A DNA stretch of 64,000 nucleotides from Arenicola marina (lineage: Eukaryota; Annelida; Polychaeta; Arenicolidae). How positions within the stretch are numbered: the stretch's first letter is position 1; each line of letters starts with the position of its first letter. A program made the translations under genes and the position numbers. The DNA is taken from contig OZ025265.1 in NCBI GenBank assembly GCA_964019135.1, forward strand, positions 3,602,318-3,666,317. The letters are read 5' to 3'. Below are positions 35,871 through 48,590 of the stretch, one piece after another. A model generated the notes under the pieces. The model was given only the letters and a program-made list of their open reading frames with translations. It was not told the DNA's origin and searched no databases.

Positions 35871-36404
35871 AATGTTCTTGCTGGCCCTATTCCCGACCAA
35901 CAAGATACATGTAGAACAAACATAACTCCCATTATTCCACACTATAACCTATTGTTATCCAGTAGGAATTACCCCCCACCCCCCCGCCCCACACACACAC
36001 ACAAACCACCACCCATCCCCGGCATCACTTTTCTATTCCCATCCGTTTCTGCCTTAACCCGACCTTATTAAAGGAATGTGACTTGCCAGGTTACGGGTTA
36101 AAGTATTTGGCAGTAACCTTGCCGTAATCACCTTCCTTACATAGGAAGACGCCATGTCTGCACGATCACGTAATATTAGCGTAACTAGGTACTAATAACC
36201 GAGGTTGAGGGATTTTTCATGGCTTTGGATTTGCTTACATTAAGAATTTCATAGAGAGGGGAATTACATTGATGGTGAAAAAGAGCAGTTTCGTATGGCT
36301 TACACGGCATTCGCCAGACACCGGCTTCTCTGTCTGATCGATGGTAGTAATTTCCCACAGTGCCACGATCTTGACCACCGTACAGGCGAGATAGGCTCAC
36401 TAAT
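35871..36404. other. Unannotated stretch
   Basis: Contains a short CA microsatellite (35,993-36,004) next to a C-run. No gene seen. Confidence 0.4.
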
Positions 36405-37380
36405 GAGCGACACCCGGGAACGGAGCGTCCCCTTATACTCGAGACTCTGGGCTCTGGGCGCCACCCGGGAACGAAGCGTCCCCTTATACTCGAGACTCCG
36501 GGCTCTGGGCGCCACCCGGGAACGAAGCGTCCCCTTATACTCGACACTCCGGGCTCTGGGCGACACCCGGGAACGAAGCGTCCCCTTATACTCGAGACTC
36601 CGGGCTCTGGGCGCCACCCGGGAACGAAGCGTCCCCTTATACTCGAGACTCCGGGCTCTGGGCGACACCCGGGAACGAAGCGTCCCCTTATACTCGAGAC
36701 TCCGGGCTCTGGGCGCCACCCGGGAACGAAGCGTCCCCTTATACTCGAGACTCCGGGCTCTGGGCGACACCCGGGAACGAAGCGTCCCCTTATACTCGAC
36801 ACTCCGGGCTCTGGGCGACACCCAGGAACGAAGCGTCCCCTTATACTCGAGACTCTGAGCTCTGGGCGACACCCGGGAACGAAGCGTCCCCTTATACTCG
36901 AGACTCTGAGCTCTGGGCGACACCCGGGAACGAAGCGTCCCGTTATTCACGAGACTCCGGGCTCTGGGCGACACCCGGGAACGAAGCGTCCCGTTATTCA
37001 CGAGACTCCGGGCTCTGGGCGACACCCGGGAACGAAGCGTCCCCTTATACTCGAGACTCCGGGCTCTGGGCGACACCCGGGAACGAAGCGTCCCGTTATT
37101 CACGAGACTCCGGGCTCTGGGCGACACCCGGGAACGAAGCGTCCCCTTATACTCGAGACTCTGAGCTCTGGGCGACACCCGGGAACGAAGCGTCCCGTTA
37201 TTCACGAGACTCTGGGCTCTGGGCGCCACCCGGGAACGAAGCGTCCCGTTATTCACGAGACTCCGGGCTCTGGGCGACACCCGGGAACGAAGCGTCCCGT
37301 TATTCACGAGACTCCGGGCTCTGGGCGACACCCGGGAACGAAGCGTCCCGTTATTCACGAGACTCCGGGCTCTGGGCTCT
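36405..37380. repeat. 51-bp minisatellite, about 19 copies, two subtypes
   Basis: The unit contains CGACACCCGGGAACGAAGCG, then TCCCCTTATACTCGAGACTC or TCCCGTTATTCACGAGACTC, then CGGGCTCTGGG. The TATACTC subtype fills the left half (about 36,420-36,930). From 36,940 the TATTCAC subtype dominates, with TATACTC units interspersed. Being 17 codons long, it keeps several frames open on both strands (up to 391 residues on minus); I do not regard these as genes. Confidence 0.97.
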
Positions 37381-38454
37381 GGGCTGGTCTCTGGGCCGAA
37401 CCAGGCGCCGCGTGGGCTGATGCGGAGATCTGTGTGTTTACTATAATTGTGAGCGCCATTTCCGGCACGCCGCAAATCAAACTACTCACGAGAATATTTC
37501 CATTCATCACTCAATTAATACAGCCATACTGTGTGACATCATCATCGACGTTGATGAGTACCAAGAAAAAACGGAGCAAACGAAATGTGTGATGTGCCTG
37601 AATACAGGAAGCGACCGCTCAGTACTGCCCCTGCAACGGGCGGTGAAACCTCATTGCCTATAAATCCCTGATTTATCGCGCACACCGGAGACGACCAAGA
37701 TTGCGAACACATATCCTCCTTGACCTTGATCAACATACGCGCCCTCTAGCGAACAAGGGGGGATAAACAGATGAAACAGACACGAGGGCGATGATATATC
37801 GCGGTGGGTCACGAGAAGGTCAAATAATGGTCAAGCGAAGGTCACAACCGCGATGCTACTGGCCGTGGTGGCTACTAAAAGACGGCGCCGGTAACGTCAT
37901 TGGCCGCCAACGACGTGTTTGGAATTGTAAATGCAATTAGACGCTAATGTCAGCGATGTCATATTCCGCCCCTGATAGAGCAGTGCCGGTCCATCTATTG
38001 ACACAACACCCTCCCGGCCCACCTGGGGGCAATATAAATGAAACCCGGCAAGGATGGTGGACCGTATGTGAGAAAGCCATTTACCTCAGGGACAACTGCC
38101 GCTTGGGAAGCCTAGAATATTGAAAATAGCTTCGCATCGCACCAACGAATCAGGGACACAGCCGGCACCACGTAAACGACTTACTAGCGAAATTGACTCG
38201 ATACCACTGTGCGTGTTTGATTAATAATATATATAATAGAAAACGCCGTCAACAATACTCTATAGGTCTGGTACAGTAATGGCAGTCATGGATAGACAAA
38301 ATCCTCAAATTATTATTGCAGTATGATATGAGCGAGAGGTTTAATGGTTAAATTGGTTCAAAAAATAACCACAACTAGTGAAGGGCTTGAACATCTTATA
38401 AGGATACAAATATGACAACATCTAATATGTACATGTATACGATCAAGGTAGGAT
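37381..38454. other. Unannotated stretch
   Basis: About 1 kb, AT-richer toward the right, without a recognisable gene, RNA or transposon end. Confidence 0.4.
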
Positions 38455-38905
38455 ATGGCTATGACAAGCATGACTATGACATGGCTATGACAAGCATGAC
38501 TATGACATTGCTATGACAAGCATGACTATGACATCGCTATGACAAGCATGACTATGACATGGATAAGACAATCATGGCTATGACATGGACAAGACAAGCA
38601 TGGCTATGACCTGGCTGTGAACTGGCTATGACCAGCATGTCTATGACATGGCTATGACCTGGCTATGACACGGCTAGGACCTGGCTAGGACCAATTTGGC
38701 TATGACATGGCTATGACATGGCTATGACAAGCATGGCTATGACAAGCATGGCTATGACAGCTATGACAAGCATAGCTATGACAAGCAAGGCTATGACAAG
38801 CATAGCTATGACATGGCTATGACAAGCAAGACTATGACAAGCATAGCTATGACATGGCTATGACAAGCAAGACTGACAAGCATAGCTATGACATGGCTAT
38901 GCCTC
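38455..38905. repeat. Degenerate minisatellite of CTATGACA units
   Basis: Units such as GGCTATGACAAGCATGACTA and GGCTATGACATGG repeat over about 450 bp with periods of 12-14 and 25-27 bp. A run of four near-identical 26-bp copies lies at 38,455-38,560; the right half is more scrambled. Confidence 0.92.
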
Positions 38906-39034
38906 CTTTGCAGTTACGTTACGCTTACTCAGTTGGATTACTCGTACCATCACTTGTATATACAATGTATATACCCCTCACACCCTTCCCCACCCTTCCC
39001 CACTTCCTCATTGCCTACAATGCTGCCCTGCTTG

Positions 39035-39200
39035 TCTCTCTGCGGCCCATGTGTAACGACAACAGAGTCGTTGTCACACCCATATCCAGCCATTTGCAGA
39101 CAACGATTTATCAGACCTCGGGGATGGTACCGCCGCCGAATCCCATGCGGGTTGGATAATCTAACCACTGCTACATATTTTATGTAGAGCGACAACATTG
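39035..39200 (-). mobile_element. Decayed tRNA-derived SINE, possible
   Basis: On the minus strand GTAGCAGTGGTTAGATTATC (about 39,152-39,172) resembles a SINE A box with its D arm, followed by CCCGCATGGGATTCGGCGG and GGTACCATCCCCG in the place of a B box. Further down, CAACGACTCTGTTGTCG is a self-complementary segment of the kind seen in SINE bodies. The ends are not defined. Confidence 0.35.
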
Positions 39201-40789
39201 TGTTCAGGTCGGGGAAGGCCGAACCCCAAGTGGGTTTCCGGCAGATCTGTGGATCCCTTCGTTTACACGCGTCAGAACTACACTCCAGGGAGAAATACAG
39301 TTTCCCCACCAAAGCAGAGAGTTTTTTTCTTAGCATTGCTTGACGCTTGTAAAGAGAAACACTATTTGCGTGCAAGCGAGTATTTCCTCCGTTGCTCGGG
39401 ATTTGAAATCACGCTGGATGTCAGATGGATAGACGTGGATTTGATCCTGGACCATGGTCCGTATCTGAGTCTGTGTCCACTGTCATGAGTCGATGTATGT
39501 TCACACACGTATTGCCCCGCTCATTTATTAACGTGATGAAAACTCTTTACGATTTGCCTCACATATCACATGTAAGAATAAACTACGACCTACTACGGCT
39601 GAATAATGAAGAGCATGTATAATATGGGAATGGTGGTATATGGTATTTCCATGCTAAATTGAGCCAATAAATCTCTGAGTATATTGAAAGTGGTTGGAGT
39701 CCATGCCATATTGGTATGTGGCTCACCCGGCTTTCAAGGTGAGCTTGACACAATGACGGTGCACTTTGCAATCAATAGGATTATGATAAATAATGGAGCA
39801 ATTATAGTTAAGTTCTATTGTTGAAGTATCCCATGAAAAATGTTAATCTGGTATATAAATTGATCTGATAACGCTCAATGTTATCCCTGACAGTGAAGGC
39901 ATGGATCGTGTGTAGAAGAAATTAACAACCAATTATGTTATGGCACCTTGATATCGATGTATCCTTCATAGCTGCCCGCGACATGTGAGTGAGCCTGTGA
40001 CGTGCATTGGTGCCGGCCCATGTAATGGAGGCAGGACAAGGCCGATATGTCATCAACGTTACGAGCGTCCTAGCTGATTATGTATACGTCAAATCTAGTA
40101 TGCGCACAATTTAGTTCCATAAAAGCAATACGTAGGAACAAAGTAGATATCCGAGCAAAGACAAATATCGTCAAGACAAGAGAAGGGGGACTTTAACAGC
40201 TGGCCACATTTAGGTAGCAACATGCTTGAGCATTGTTTCTACCTTGGGCAGATTTCCATTTACAAGAAGGCTTAGTGTTGCCGTTGCTTGTCAGCGAGAA
40301 CTTCTTTTCACAAGTACCCTGGATCTTACTTCTGGCCGTTGGTGGATGTGTTTTACTCCTAAGTGCTGACTGACTTTTTTTACTGCCGCATTAAAGCCGG
40401 TTGCATGCGAGACGATTCATTTAGTCCTGTATCGCTTCGCGCCGTTAACACTCAACAGCCGGCCTGGCCGCAGAAGTGAAGGGACGGGGGGTGGCGGTGG
40501 AGAGAGGGGGGCACCAAGGATTTATCTACGGCGGTTGTGAGAGAGAAGCACAATCGGCACTAACGCTTGCCGCTCTAGATTGAACCCATTCTGTGGGGAA
40601 GCAGGCTGGGGTGGAGTGAGGGTGCCAGCCTGATGTGCCTAGCAACGGTGACGGGGCGGGGGGGGGGGTTGTGGCTCGGGGGAGGGGCGTGCAGAACCGG
40701 GCTATGGCCCGGCTAATGGCCTCTTTTCTTTGCTATGGAACCGGATGCTGCGCGCACCCAGAGACCCTCACAGCGCATTGACCGAGGCA
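39201..40789. other. Unannotated stretch
   Basis: About 1.6 kb with no gene recognised. A B-box-like GTGGATTTGATCCTGG lies at 39,435-39,450 without a clear A box. GC-rich with G-runs near 40,655. Confidence 0.35.
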
Positions 40790-40960
40790 GCCGCGTGGTG
40801 TGATGCTTAGCGTGTGGCATCAGCCCTTCCCCACACACAGGGGTCTGAGATTGGGGCCTCCGGTACTTCGCTGTACAGTTTCCGGGTGTCAGCAGAGGGT
40901 GCGTATCCCGTGTGAGCTATCGAGGCGATACCATGGAGCTATCATTGCCAAAATAAACAA
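40790..40960 (+). mobile_element. tRNA-derived SINE head, probable
   Basis: GTGGTGTGATGCTTAGCG (40,795-40,812) fits an A box with a D arm. GAGATTGGGGCCTC (40,847-40,860) fits a mutated B box at a tRNA-like distance of about 50 nt. The first base pairs are not conserved as an acceptor stem, so this is a SINE remnant or tRNA pseudogene. The tail extent is uncertain. Confidence 0.45.
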
Positions 40961-43900
40961 AAGCAAGGCATTAACCATGTGAGAACCCACCTTTGGTGCT
41001 ACCGCCGAAACAGGTCAATTAAGCCAAGGCTAAAACTTGGCTTGATCATAAGTCGACCATTCATAAATACATTGTTGGACAACGACAGTGGTTAAATAAC
41101 GGATATAACAAGTATAATTACGTCTTAATCACTACTGAACGCGCCAGACAAAAACGCTCCATGAGAAAAAGTCAGACCAAGCAAATGAAGTGCTGAAGTG
41201 TCAAAAGGGGCTACATTATAGGGATATACCCCACGCATCTTCATTACTAGTTCATCTACTTAACTTGCGTTTGATGAGCGACAAATTTTTGCTATACCTG
41301 GCTTCACAGCATTTTATCAGCAATTACCAATGATCAGCGCCACAGTCATGGTGGAGAGTGAAAACCTCCACAGTGGCGGTGGAATTTTCATTGGTTACCA
41401 ATTACAAGATTTTGCCGGGGAACTGCATTTCCCGCTTGAGGGCGCGGCGGGCAACGGGAGCAGTCGTCCGCGGCTGGCACAGTATAATGGCACTCGTTAG
41501 CATCGTGACCACGGATGGTGGCCGGAAAGGGTAATATAAGGCTATAGGCAGCGGCGATTGAGACTGGGGATTGGGGGTGGTGTGGCGGTGGAGGCTCCTG
41601 ACTGAAGATGGGGCTGGGGAGGAGAGGGGGAAGGGGAGGGGGCGCTGGAAGGGGGGGGGGGGGGTCCTTGCGGTAGGTGTCTGTGACCTGGGGCGCTGGA
41701 TTCTTAAGACATGATGCTTGGGAGTGCACTGGCCTCTGAGGCTGGTGGTTTCGTGATTACAGCAATATAATAAAGGCCATGAATTAACACCTATCCGGGA
41801 ACGATATGCTTCAAGCCTTCTGATACTGCCTCCGTCTGTCTCAGTGCTATATGGGGAACCATATCGACTGTCATGGCGGGTTCACAGGCTGCGACAGGTT
41901 AACTGTATCCATACAGATATCTCCGCCATAGCGTACAGCAATGAAGGCTTAGTACTTACGCTTGACAAAACACACACTTACTTCAAATGTAATGATCAAT
42001 ATTTCAGCAGCCTATTTTTTCCTTGATAACTGGTAGTTATTGTACACTGACAGAAATGTGTGTGTCGTATCATATTTTAACAAAAGCTGAGCAGGTTTCA
42101 CTCAATGGATTTTACTACCAAGGATAGCATAATCTTGCACTATATAACCAGACCATACACTGTTAAAATTGGAGTCATTGACATGATCTGGACGGGAAAA
42201 AACCCTCGATCTTGAATAGCTGGAAGGAAAGATAGACATGCCACAAATAAAATGCTATGTAGTCGATTGTAAACAACTTGAGAACATATTCAGTGATTTC
42301 TTGTTAGAATACTTACGCTATGAGTTCATATACATTGATTTAGTTGCGTTATAAATTTTGTGGCTTTATTACAATACTTATCATGTGGAGGATGGCTGAG
42401 TTACGCAAACTTGCATTTAATTAAATCAAATACATCATACCAAAATTTCCTTTTACATTCGACAGGAAAGAAACAAAAGCATGCTTCATCTGTTTTATGT
42501 AAAGGACTAACGTTTCAATTCTTCATGTGCGTATCATGTCAATATCACTTCACTATCACGACGATATTCACTTGGTATCCACCAATGCCACTTGACTAAA
42601 TAAGCTATAGATATAAATCTTGGCTAAATGAGATCACTAACCAGGGAACCTAATCTACCTCAAGGACCCTGGATGATGTTCCATAGCAACGTCTGGCATC
42701 ATAAAACTTGCGACGAAGGCGCTCTGAAAATGTGCGTTCATAGAGCGGGTTGCCGCGAAAAATGCCTCTTGCGAACGGACTTTGGCGGTAAACAGGGGGG
42801 GGGGGGGCTTTATCGCGGCACCCCAAAACACAGCAATGTATTAAGTACCCCTCGGGGTGCGATAAATGTCATTGTGTCAGGCGCGGCCGTCTGGAGAAAT
42901 GTCTGAGACCTGTAGTCACCACTGTGTGAACTGCACATATTCTTTGTCCTCCTTCCCTTGCCCACGCTCAGCATTATGGGCAATTACAGTCCATTTCCTG
43001 GAGGATATGCAGATAGGATTCGCCATGAGAGTTTGCGCAAACACCGAATCCGATCCAATTCGCCCATCGTCAATTGTGTGAAGTAATTACTGTTTGCCGC
43101 TTCAGGCTCTTCGTCATTAACCTGAGAGCTCTCTGTTTACCCAGACACCGACGCCATTGCCCTTTAGCCATGGATGAGTAACAGCACCGGGAAAACAACG
43201 GCGCGACTGCTAGCGAGAAGAAGCCATGCAACAAAGAAACCAATACAATATACATGTATTTCGGTAGAAATGATGCATCGCCTATCTTCATTTTATCAAC
43301 CCAATATATATTCCGTACCCGTAACCCCTCGCTATTTTCGGCCGCACCATATATATATTTCACCTTTGCTGGTTGTCTGCATTTCGCAGTAAATGTGGCG
43401 TCAGATGGCCGCCATATTGTCTCCCTCTCTCAATGGATACATTGTGCTCATGGTGGAACAATAACGTGTGGCCTCTTTCTCGGCGCGTCGAGCGGCCTTT
43501 CGTCATTACACGGTATGGGTGGACGCCTGAGGGTCATCACGTAGGACAAGGCGAATGAGAAGCCGTTGGTTCATCCCCGACAAATTATTGTTCATCCCAG
43601 TCACAATGAGGTTTATATATTGCTCGGAAAAGTACCGTATTGTACATTATATTAATTTTCCTCGTGACAATATAAGGTCACATATTAGTACAGTGTTATG
43701 TATAAGTTACAATTACCGTCGGCAAACAAACTCAAGGCATCTGTTTCCTCTGGATTTCCGCAATTCTAGACCAGTTCTTACATTGCAGTGAACCATGCAC
43801 ACGGGGTTTTGTTCTATGAATATAGCTATACAGTATCTGTCACTAGCCTTGATCCATACCCGGAGGCCATGACGCACCGTAACATGGTCGGACCTTTAAT

Positions 43901-46900
43901 ATCGATAATTTGGGTATATTGTATTTGTCATTGATTTACAAATTGATGTTGTATATGCTTGATATACTTACGATATATGATGTTGGTGTGTACATAGTGA
44001 CCTTGGTATACATGGCAGTCCATTTGAACGGTTCACAGACAGTATTAGGAATGAGAGTCATACTTTATGTGTATGCCTTATTATCCGTGTCTGTCCGCAA
44101 AAGAAGAATCCAATATTGTTGACTTTATTCGCATTCGATTTTCGTGCCTGCTGACTGAGCAAATAAATAGTCAAGTTGGCCACCATCGAATGTCCGATAT
44201 GTATATTGACTGTATTTATATAATACGGGATGCCGGTGTCACAAAGTGATCGGCCGTATTTACGTCTACGTCACACCCGCCGGATGTTGGGCTTCGACGC
44301 CGGCGACTTCCTGTCTGTCACGTGCTTGGGACATGAACGACCGTTTTGCGCAGTCTCTCCACACGCAATGCTGTGAAGACAACTTATGTTGGGGTCTCAC
44401 ATCTGTTTACTCTGTGCTCCATATAATGACGGTAAGCGAGGCATTCGCTCGATAACTTCCAACGGTTATGGCAAGTCCGAGTCTATGTTACACGGACCAA
44501 TCTGCTGTGTTTACCGGGCGTGTCGCACGCGTGGCATCATATACCGGTAGGAATGAAGCGGTAGCGAGGGTATAGCACGTCTTTGAACGTGACAAAAATG
44601 TGTGTGTGTGGTGGGGGGGGGAATAAAATTGAAGCGAGTGGAGTAAAAAATTTTTAAGGTGCTTTTAATTGGTGAGAAGAGCCTCGAGGAGGGGGGGGGG
44701 GGTTCTTGGAATAGCCGCGGACGATGGGCCGGGTTATCCCGGCTTTTTGCGAACTCCCATGTTTCATCAAGTGGATGTGGCGAATAATAAGTTATCTCTC
44801 TATACGCATGTCAAGACAAATATCACATTTTATTTATTCATCATTTGCTCTCTTGTCGCACAACAATATATTGTAATTGGAATATTTTGCGTGATATTCT
44901 TCGCTTTTGCTTCATTGTCAGCATAATTGAAATTTCGCTGGTTCAAGCACCTAAACGCTACACTGGATAAACACTCGGTCAAAGCGTTGCCAACGAGCCA
45001 GGAAGGCTGCCATTTTTTCCTCCTCAGAAACTTGGTTTCGTTGTTTCGTTGCCAATGCCATGCAAGCATTCAACGTCTGTTACAAGTCATTTGTCAACTA
45101 ATCAAATAAATGAAGCATGGCTGTGGAGCACACGACTTTTCCCGACCAACCGTCCGCCATATTTGTTTTTGGCGGATGCCGGTACCTGTGAATGCAACTT
45201 GGTTCCCCGTTCCGTTAGCATATGATTCTCCGCTAGAGGGCGTTGTCAGTCGCTCACTTTGAACTTAAGGACAACAGCAGCGCCCTCTGCCACAGGTAAT
45301 TCATGGTTACAAAGTTTGGGACCCAGGCTACCAATGGTTCAAATGATGGCGGGACTCGCCAGGTGGCGCTGCATACGCATGGCGGTTGGTCGTGAAAAAA
45401 CCATGCTCCGACTATGCTCCAACATTTCTTCGCGAAAATATAACCGAAAAAACATAGTGTTGACACACTTTCAAGTCAGAAGAACAAGGTATATAGAATA
45501 CGTAAACACTATGATTGTACGCACACACATTATAATAAAAGCTACAGTCGATTCCCGACTGGCGTCTAAAGAATTTCGCATGGACACCGTTGTGCCCCTA
45601 GAAAGCGGGCTTGCCTGGGGGCACTTGCGCCAAGGCGGTAGGGGGCGGGGTACATTGCATATACTTTGTCGCACTTAATATATGATTTCCTTGTAATGAA
45701 ATATGTGTAATGAATAACGTGTAACGCGGCATAGTTTCACCTCAAGTTGCCATGTGCATAATGAAAGAGGGTTTTGGAGGTAACCGTGGCGCGTCTTCTC
45801 GAACAAGTGTGGGTGGGAGTGACGATGTTTTGGGGATGGGATGGTTGAGGGACGGAGGGGGCGGGGGGGGCATTGATCTCCTGCATCGGGCCGGATACAA
45901 TGCCAACCATTGCCATGGAAACCGCTGCAAGAACGTAAGCGGCGCTGACGACAGCTACATCCAAGCTGGCGAAGCCACATATTTGCGCCTCTTATAAAGG
46001 GATAGATATTAATCCTAATATATTACGCCATCAAAATAGAATGCCCGTTATTCTTATTTGTGAGCACTATTAGCAATACAGGCCATTATCCATTACTATC
46101 ATTCGACGTTTCAATACGTAAATTCCGTTTGAAGATGTATGCAAGAGACAGGCAGTCATACTATTTATTTCGTTAAAGACTTCGTTACAAAACATCGCAA
46201 GTTAAAACGCTGTTTCAGAAATTAGGATTTCAACAGATCGAACACCTACTGGTTACTTCCTTCTTCAAAAATATCGTTTCATCTTCATATATACCGTTGA
46301 TTTGCCTGTTGATGCCTAAGTTTGTACAGATTTTAAACTCTGCGCCACAAGATTTGCTCAACCACCCGGAACATAGATCTATAAACTTTGTATATATATT
46401 CACATATATTTTTTTTTTATTTTTCCATTGGGCGCACCATATACACAGATTAACCGGAAACCTATTGGTCATCAGTAAAATACGTCTACAGAATGTGAAA
46501 GCATTCGATGGCTTTAGTCTGCAATGAGCTTTCACTGAAGGACGATCACTATTACTATTTCCAACGCTTAATTCATGTCACCATACCAGTTACTGGATCC
46601 CTAGAGCATTATTTTTCATGAAATATCAAAGCGATTTTATTCGTTAATCACGAGAAATAATAATATAACGCGAGTAATTATCGCATGTTATTTCGGGATC
46701 CGTGCCCAACGCCCCCACATATCCATCGCGTCTACGCCTTTGGGTCAGACATGAGAAGCTGTGAGGAGAGTCGGGAGGCACTGGGTATCCAACACCACGC
46801 TAAACTCATGTGTGACGTCAGGACCCTGCCTCGGTGGTAAACGTAAGACGATCAGCGCCTTGGAGAGGGATGCATTTCATGGCCAATCAGCGTTGTGTAA

Positions 46901-47480
46901 AGACCGGACGAGACCTCGGAATGCAGGATTCCGGATTTAAGAGGCCGGCGGTCCACGCGGCCGGCGCTCGGGGTATACAGGGCCGTGTACTTGCTCCGAC
47001 CACACCGATCGTGTCCCGACCCTGAGGGCTGTTGATTCAGGGACATTCCCCGAAGCTGATATGACCGCTGACGAATATAAACACGAGACGTGTCGACAGA
47101 AGCTCGGATATTGCTGTTTGCATGATAGGCACGTGGTCCGGGATTCACCTGCACCGGCTGCTCAAGTCATGTGACCGGAAGTGACCTTGGCTTGCTGCCC
47201 TTACCCAATTATGCAGCCATCGATTGTGCCAGTGAGGCAGAAGGCAGACTGTCGACTACTGCTACTACTACAAGCAATGTCCTTGGGAGCATGAATCAAC
47301 TGTTTTGCACCGCGCTACGGCAAATCGAATTACAATGATGTAACCCGATAAGTCACACAAATATATCTATAGATTGAATACTGGTGATTATCAATGGCAC
47401 TAAATAACCCACAGCCGAATGAAAAGCTAAAATTGTAAAATAGTAATTGCATTAACACAGGTTCTCTGGAATCACACTAG
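40961..47480. other. Long unannotated stretch
   Basis: About 6.5 kb with no gene, exon or element that I can support. Open frames are short and lack domain motifs. Homopolymer G-runs occur near 41,653, 42,790 and 44,691. Low-copy host exons could be hidden here, but nothing in the sequence lets me place them. Confidence 0.35.
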
Positions 47481-47483
47481 TTG

Positions 47484-47560
47484 GCTATACCATAGCTCAA
47501 TGGTTAGATACACTAACGCACCAAGCCGACCTGGGGTTCATTTCCGGTAGCGAAGACATC
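47484..47560 (+). mobile_element. tRNA-like SINE head or tRNA pseudogene
   Basis: TAGCTCAATGGTTAGA (47,493-47,508) is a good A box and D arm. GGTTCATTTCC (47,535-47,545) is a one-base-mutated B box 42 nt on, which is tRNA spacing. The acceptor and T stems do not pair well, so it is not a functional tRNA. Confidence 0.5.
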
Positions 47561-47691
47561 TTCCCTTTCCCCGCCAGTCTCATGGCCAGGGCGTTGCGAA
47601 ATATACAATGCTACATCATTATGCCGATGCGCGTAATCGATTAAAGCAGTGATAGATGCCGACAGGTGCTGCGCGGCCCTATATATAGAAT

Positions 47692-47850
47692 ACATGATTT
47701 ATTATTTATGTTGAGTCACGGCCATGGGGCAAGGTTTAGTGCCCAAATAGATGATTTATGTTGTGAGTCACGGCCATGGGGTAAGGTTTAGTGCCCAAAT
47801 GCATGATTTATGTTGTCGATCACTGCAATGGGGTGAGGTTTAATGTCGAA
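47692..47850. repeat. 52-bp tandem repeat, three copies
   Basis: GAGTCACGGCCATGGGG lies at 47,713 and 47,765, followed by a diverged third copy (GATCACTGCAATGGGG) at about 47,819. Each copy is followed by AAGGTTTAGTGCCCAAAT or a variant and ATGATTTATGTTG. Confidence 0.9.
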
Positions 47851-48410
47851 AAACAGGATGTCGATGGTCCAATACTGCTCCCGTACAAGATATATCGGGT
47901 CAGTAGTGCTCAGTCGGTTATACGGTCTATGCATATATATAGAGCATCCTGTATTCCTTAAGGTCGACCATTATTTTCCTCCTGTCGCCCTATGATGGAT
48001 TCATCCCCTGACGGTCAGGAGTCGGTGGGCTTGACGCCAGCTGTGTCTGGCTTCCTGTAGACACTATATTCACTTCTCCCGCCGCTCACGCACCCTATGG
48101 ATTCGATCAATGAAGCCGGCCACGAGGCAATCTCTGAATATAGATGCACCTGGACATAAAGCTGGGCACAAACCTGGATATAAATCTCTCAGATATGACC
48201 CGAAACGACCAGGCAGGACTGAATCCAAGCCTAGTTTCGTCCAAGTGAACGTGCATGGGGTCCGCAGGTCGATATTTAGCATGACGCCATGGAGTACTTT
48301 GACGTGGAATCTTATGGCCAGTGTGGTTTAAAGCTTTGCTGGCATGGGTTAATCACCAGGCTGGCGACATTTATAATCATATTTGGGCATGTACAACGTG
48401 CTGGACCCGT
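47851..48410. other. Unannotated stretch
   Basis: About 560 bp without a recognised gene. Ends at the edge of the following array. Confidence 0.35.
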
Positions 48411-48590
48411 GCCACCGGGCGGACGGGGCTGACGGGTCCAATGTCCTGAGGGGGGCACACTGTGCTGACGGATCAAATGTGCTGAGGGGGACACACTGTG
48501 CTGACGGGTCCAATGTCCTGAGGGGGGCACACTGTGCTGACGGATCCAATGTGCTGAGGGGGACACACTGTGCTGACGGGCACACTGACA
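48411..48590. repeat. 36-bp minisatellite organised as 72-bp dimers
   Basis: Two 36-bp subtypes alternate: CTGACGGGTCCAATGTCCTG (A), and CTGACGGATCAAATGTGCTG or its close variant with CCAA (B). Each ends in a G-run and CACACTGTG. The order is A, B, A, B, so the amplifying unit is a 72-bp dimer. The last copy grades into the next array through the shared CTGACGGGCACACTG. Confidence 0.88.

Noticed and set aside
36295-37475. 391-codon minus and 187-codon plus open frames over the 51-bp array
   Set aside because: The repeat period is 17 codons, so frames stay open on both strands; no independent coding evidence.
47484-47560. Functional tRNA gene
   Set aside because: A and B boxes are spaced like a tRNA but the acceptor and T stems do not pair.
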